A stretch of 64,000 bases of DNA from the NCBI RefSeq assembly GCF_002994745.2, contig NC_037091.1, forward strand, positions 54,235,612 through 54,299,611, in the 5' to 3' direction. Numbering within the stretch: position 1 is the first letter of the stretch; each line of letters starts with the position of its first letter. Made by a program: the position numbers and the translations under genes. The DNA comes from Rosa chinensis. Lineage: Eukaryota > Streptophyta > Magnoliopsida > Rosales > Rosaceae. A model generated the notes under the pieces. That model was given only the letters and a program-made list of their open reading frames with translations. It did not search any database and was not told where the DNA came from. This document shows, in pieces, positions 59,397 to 64,000 of the stretch.

Positions 59397-62318
59397 TCAA
59401 AGGAGCTTGGAAAATCTTCGCATTCCTATGTTTTTCACATGTTTCTCAAATGTGACCTTGGGCAATGATTTGGTGAACAAATATGCCACATTCTCCTCAG
59501 ACTTTACTTGATTCACTTGAATCTTGAGGAGAGCATGTTGTTGCTGATTACAGAACAACTTTGACGATATGTGTTTTGTATTATCACCCTTGATATATCC
59601 TAGCTTCATCTGTTCGATGCAAGCTGCATTATCTTCATAAATGCAAGTATGCTCTTCAGTGGTAGAACTCAAACCACTAGTCCCTCGAATATGTGTAATG
59701 ATAGCTCTTAACCATACACTCACGAACCGCCTCATGTAGAGCAATGATCTCTGAGTGGTTCGCACAAGGGTTTGCTTGGTTGATCTCCAACTCTCCAAGA
59801 TATCGCCGTGTTCCTAATGGTAGATACATAACCAGTTTGGGAACGACCTTTATGTGGGTCAAAGAGGTACCCAGCGTCAGCAAAACCAACCAAAACGTCA
59901 TTTGGCTTTTCGGTGTAGTGAGTGACACTTTCTTGGCCATCAACATTTCCTTTAGGGATTGCAGTTCCATCTGTGGTCCCTCTTGTCTCTCTGTAAGGAA
60001 AGAACAGTCTCAAGTCAATGGTTCATTTTAGTTATCAAAAAATGTTCTTGATACCATTCTAGTGACGCTGAGCTAAATCTAGCTAACAAGTTCACTGAGA
60101 ATGCAATGTCTGGTCGAGTACATTGCGCTAAGTACAATAATGCGCCTATTGCACTTAGATAGGGAATTTCAGCTCCCAACACCTCTTTGTCATCTTCCTT
60201 TGGACGAAATGGATCTTTCCTCGCATCCAAACTTCGACCGATCATGGGAGTGCTAGTAGGATGCGCTTTGTCCATGTTAAATCGCCTGAGCATCTTTTGG
60301 ACATACACAGACTGGTGGATTAGTATTCCACAAACTCGGTGTTCTAGTTCAAGGCCTAGACAGATTCGAGTTTTCCCAAGATCCTTCATCTCAAATTCGG
60401 ATTTCAAGTAGCTCGCAGTTTCTCTTATTTCATCAAGAGTACCTATTATGTTCATATCATCGACATATATAGCTACAATTGCAAATCCAGAACTTGTTTT
60501 CTTTATAAATACGCGGGGGCATAATTCATTGTTCTTATATCCCTTCCCAATCAAGTAGTCACTTAAACGGGTATACCACATCCTCCTGGATTGTTTCAAT
60601 CCGTAAAGTGAGCATTTCAACCTAATTGCTAATGCATACCGTGGTTTAGAGTCACTTGACTTGGGTAATGTAAGGCCATCAGGCACTTTCATATATATCT
60701 CTGAATCAAGATCCCCATAGAGATATGCAGTAATCATATCCATGAGTTGCATTTCCAGTCCTTCAGAAACTACCAAGCTAACTAAGTAGCGGAACGTTAT
60801 AACGTTATAACGTCCATTACGGGAGAGTATGTCTCCTCGTAGTCAATTTCAAGGCGTTGTGAGAAACCTTGCGCCATAAGGCGAGCCTTGTACCTCAGAA
60901 CTTCATTCTTCTTATTACGCTTTCTGACAAAGACCCATTTATGTCCTACAGGCTTTACACTTGGTGGGGTTAGCACTACCGGACCAAATACCTGTCTCTT
61001 TGTCAGACAATCTAATTCTACCTGGATTGCTTCTTTCCATTTAGGCCAATCTGCTCTTTGTTGACATTCTGCAACAAAGTATGGTTCGATATCATCGTGC
61101 TCTATGATTTCTTGAGCAACAGTATATGCAAATACATCATCAATGTGTATGGAAGATCTTTCCATCAACTCATACGCACTCTCATAATCCATTGAGATTT
61201 CTTTGTTCTCTGGAATCAGTTCAAACATCGGAGTGTCCTCCAGTATTGATTCATGGACATAACTATAATCAGAGACAATCTCATGAGAGGGATTCTCTAC
61301 ATTGATGATTAATGGATCAGTTTGTGCCTTACTCATCCACTTCTTCCTTGGGTGAGTGTCAATCGAACCAAGTGGCCTCCCCCTCTTCCTTTGGGGAGCC
61401 ACGGCCTCAACCACACCTCCACTAAGTGTGGTTGCAACGCCTCTATCTGTGCCCTTTGTTGGGGACTTCTAACCTTGCATGCACGTTTGCAGCTGGTATA
61501 TGTGATCTCGTCACTTTTGCGATATCAATAAACGTATCAAGCATCGAATCTGCTACGTTCTGAAGATCGATTATTCTTTTCACTTCACTTTCACATTGTG
61601 AAGTGCGGGGATCAAAATGAGACAAAGTGGGGACAAACCACGACAATTCTTGTCGTTCCATTGGAAAATCCTTTTTCCTATCTCCCCCTAACGACAGGAA
61701 GACTGTCTCATCAAAGTGACAATTCTCAAATCTAGCGGTAAAGAGATCGCCTGTCAAGGGTTCCAAGTAGGGGATAATTGTTGGGGATTCGTATCCAACA
61801 TAAATACCTAATCTTCTCTGGGGACCCATTTTGGTGCTCTGTTGGGGCGCAATAGGCACATATACCGCGCAACTAAATATGCGTAAGTGTGAACTGTCAG
61901 GCTCATATCCAGTTACCAACTGGTACGCAGAAAATGGTTGGCTAGCAGTGGGTCTGAAACGAATAAGTAAAGCTGCGTGCAATATTGCATAACCCTATGC
62001 AGATATAGACAGGTTGGTACGCATTACTAATGTCCTAGCCACCATCTGTAGCCTTTTGATGGTGGCTTCTACGAGACAATTTTGTGTATGTACATGGGGT
62101 ATAGGATGCTCTACATCGATCCCAATAGACATGCAACAATCATCAAATGATTTTGATGTAAACTCTCCAGCGTTATCAAGCCTTATAGACTTGATAGGGT
62201 GATCAGGGTGGTGAGCCCTTAAGCGTATAATATGTGCTAGGAGTTTTGCAAATACAACATTTCTTGTGGACAATAAAACTACATGTGACCAGCGTGTCGA
62301 AGCATCCACCAGAACCAT
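59397..62318 (-). pseudogene. Second Copia pol: integrase, reverse transcriptase, RNase H (broken)
   Basis: Read from right to left: integrase core with LDNAGEF (about 62180), the integrase C-terminal region (61982-61443), the RT N-terminal linker and fingers (61414-60797), reverse transcriptase with the YVDDMN catalytic loop (about 60455), and RNase H (YEDNAACIEQMKLGYIKGDN, about 59600) ending with a stop at 59397-59399. Frameshifts or stops separate the parts near 61990, 61430, 60790, 60015 and 59800. The integrase Glu position reads NCLVEA, where the sister element has NGLAEA. Not functional. Confidence 0.9.
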
Positions 62319-62466
62319 AAAGTACTTGAATGGTCCTCATTTTGTATGGATAGGTCCACAGATATCTCCTTGTATCGTTTGTAAGAACGGAATGTTTTGT
62401 TTTGTGTCTTTAACATAGGAAGGTCTCGATCTTGCTTTTGCTAAAGAGCAGGTTTTGCAAAATGTT

Positions 62467-63112
62467 AATATTTAAGACTGAGCGGTAGCTTAATCTTTGT
62501 TAACGCTAGTCCGATAGGCGGACCACCACTTGCAACGTTCTCAAAGCTTCCGCTACCTGTCAAGTGAAATACAAAGAGGCGTCAGAGGGAGACAGCGCTG
62601 GGCGGTCTTCTCTTCTCCGATGCCTAAGTTAGTCAATGCATTTATGTTGATAGAATAATAGTAGGTAAGTAGTAAATACGTAATTAATGAGGAGAGAGGA
62701 GAAAACCTTTTATAGGTGGGGAAGAGGCCGAGCTCTTCTATGTTTTCGATGTGGGACTGATGTGCTTCAGTTCCCAGCTTCTGGAGCTTTTGATGCTAAC
62801 TTGGCGCGGCGCGTCAGCAGTGATCTGGGGGTGAGCCGGGACTCCGGCGGTAGCTTGTTTGGCTGTGTTTCCGTAGGTCACACAGTTGGCGGTAGTTGGT
62901 ACTACTGGCTGTATCATGAGCGTGGCTCATTATAGCTAATTATGCTTGCAAATGCTCATGTAAGTACACAAAACGAGTGATGTGCCTTTGAAATAGTCAA
63001 TGACGCATAATGGGATGGAGGTAGTGTTTCTGGTACTGCAGAAGGCAATGGCTGCATTTGAGCAGTACTAGGACCGACGCCTTGCAGTGTGGCGGATTTT
63101 TCTCTCATTTTA
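62467..63112. mobile_element. Foreign stretch replacing the integrase linker of the second Copia element
   Basis: Similarity to the first Copia element stops after gttttgcaaaatg (62466) and resumes near 63117 (gaagggatgtccgtgtga). The 650 bases between share nothing with the roughly 300-base linker of the first element. The insert is GC-richer and includes cgatgtgggact, a phrase common in plant LTR elements. No inverted ends or target duplication were matched. Its nature is unknown. Confidence 0.5.
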
Positions 63113-63120
63113 TTTTTCAC

Positions 63121-63455
63121 TCAAAAGAAGGGATGTCCGTGTGAGTTCTTTAAAATACAGATCATCATGTCACGACCAGAGTGCCCTAGGTTATCATGCC
63201 AAAGCCTGTACAAGTCAGTGTCCCACATTTCATTGTTGGTGACAACATAGGATTCAATGATCCGAATCGTAGTGAGGTACAGTCCACTAGATTGACTCAT
63301 AAGTTTCTCTAAAATGCGTTTCCTTCCACATTCATTAGAGGTAATATAAAGGTATTCAGTTCCATTCTCACAGTGTATTTCTACATGATAACCATTGGCA
63401 CGAATATCTTTGAAACTTAACAAGGTTCGATTAGCTCTTGGTGAATATTTCTATT
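63121..63455 (-). pseudogene. Second Copia: GAG-pre-integrase fragment
   Basis: Minus-strand frame with ANRTLLSFKDIRANG, CGRKRILEKLMSQSSGLYLT and YRLWHDNLGHSGRDMM, aligning with 38819-38450 of the first element. It starts abruptly at about 63455. The protease segment expected upstream is missing. Confidence 0.85.
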
Positions 63456-63751
63456 TGGGTAGAATGACAATCTTTTCATTCTAATAATTTTTTCTTTTTC
63501 TAGATGTATTGCTTTACATCTTTATAATGCTATTTCGAACCATGTAAATATGTATAGTAAATAAATTTGAATAAATTCAGTGCTTCAAAATAAAATTTGA
63601 AAATTATTAATAAGCTAACGATAATCAAATCAAGGTCTTTGTTCAGAAATCTAATTCATCAAACCATTCTTTAAGACCAAACAATAGTTTAATTAAAAAT
63701 GAGGCATTATGCCTTCACAACTGTCTTTAGAAAATAAATAGATAAAGCAGG

Positions 63752-64000
63752 TCAGTCAAAATCTAGTGCATCCATTGACTGAGCAACTTCCTTCTTGCCA
63801 TTGAAGTATGCAATTGTGAGGTTGACATCTGGGTCATGGCCTCCTTCTTCCATATAGTGAGCCACTTGTTCTTTAGACTCCCTATACCTCTTGAAAGTGG
63901 CTGCAACTATATTGCTTGCTTGACAGTTCTTGTACCAATGCCCAATGACTCTACACCTATAGCATGGTTCATTGCCAACTCTATCATGTTTGACTGAAGG
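63752..64000 (-). CDS. Second Copia: gag C-terminus with CCHC zinc knuckle (partial)
   Basis: An open minus-strand frame of 82 codons enters at the window edge. It has the knuckle CYRCRVIGHWYKNC (C-x2-C-x4-H-x4-C) and ends ALDFD before a TGA at 63752-63754. The first element's gag also ends DFD-stop, so the termination point is a family feature. About 300 noncoding bases separate it from the pol remainder. Confidence 0.8.
   Translation of the reverse strand, partial: PSVKHDRVGNEPCYRCRVIGHWYKNCQASNIVAATFKRYRESKEQVAHYMEEGGHDPDVNLTIAYFNGKKEVAQSMDALDFD

Larger units (their letters stand above)
58977..64000 (-). mobile_element. Second Ty1/Copia element, damaged and running off the right edge
   Basis: Sense is the minus strand. 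A putative LTR ends at 59190, followed by the same polypurine tract and flanking sequence as in the first Copia element, then RNase H, reverse transcriptase, integrase, a foreign stretch, GAG-pre-integrase, a spacer and a gag zinc knuckle at the window end. It is the same family as the element at 34707-41607 by order and protein similarity, but its LTR sequence is different. The other LTR is outside the window. Confidence 0.85.

Overview
The window is nuclear DNA from a flowering plant, almost certainly a eudicot. Genes have short exons separated by AT-rich GT-AG introns, and they lie far apart among LTR retrotransposons, a LINE, MITEs and microsatellites. The gene set and repeat style would fit Rosaceae, but that is only a guess; nothing read here fixes the species.

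Layout. Bases 1-1765 hold what looks like the LTR of a large retrotransposon. At 3660-4197 there is a poly(A)-tailed retroposon-like stretch, and at 4625-5318 a hAT-type MITE with an exact 8-bp target duplication. A two-exon gene for a 76-residue basic protein lies at 6010-7066. A long fold-back MITE with a half copy beside it is at 8376-9080. A NAC transcription factor closely matching NAC083/VNI2 is on the minus strand at 12068-13072. A 5'-truncated, dead LINE occupies 19840-25991, flanked by a 17-bp target duplication, and is split by a repeat-rich inserted element of about 3.2 kb. Two tandem glycerophosphodiester phosphodiesterase genes (minus strand, eight exons each) lie at 26835-31246. 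A GC-richer block at about 31940-34480 resembles plant mitochondrial DNA. A complete but mutated Copia element (34707-41607) has matching LTRs and a 5-bp target duplication. It sits 172 bp from the stop codon of a peroxisomal dienoyl-CoA isomerase gene (41780-42702), which is followed by a tRNA-Gln(UUG). A local segmental duplication (44061-48190) contains a Mutator-type MITE whose empty site survives in the sister copy. A clade III SWEET sugar transporter gene (49776-51604, plus) and a PBS1 kinase gene (53135-56276, minus) follow. A second, damaged Copia element runs from 58977 past the right edge.

The cellular genes have unrelated roles: transcription, lipid turnover, fatty-acid oxidation, sugar efflux and immune kinase. 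They do not form a pathway or cluster. Both Copia elements share a layout in which gag ends at its own stop codon and is separated from pol by a noncoding spacer. In the element at 34707-41607 that spacer ends in a splice-acceptor-like sequence just before the pol ATG. I found no CRISPR array, viral genome or clearly new multi-gene system. The most unusual observations are an inverted copy of the target site at the LINE's 5' junction, the element with duplicated 5' end and 220-bp satellite inserted in the LINE, the filled and empty MITE sites, and the PBS1 cleavage loop paired with a variant of the RPS5 recognition loop.
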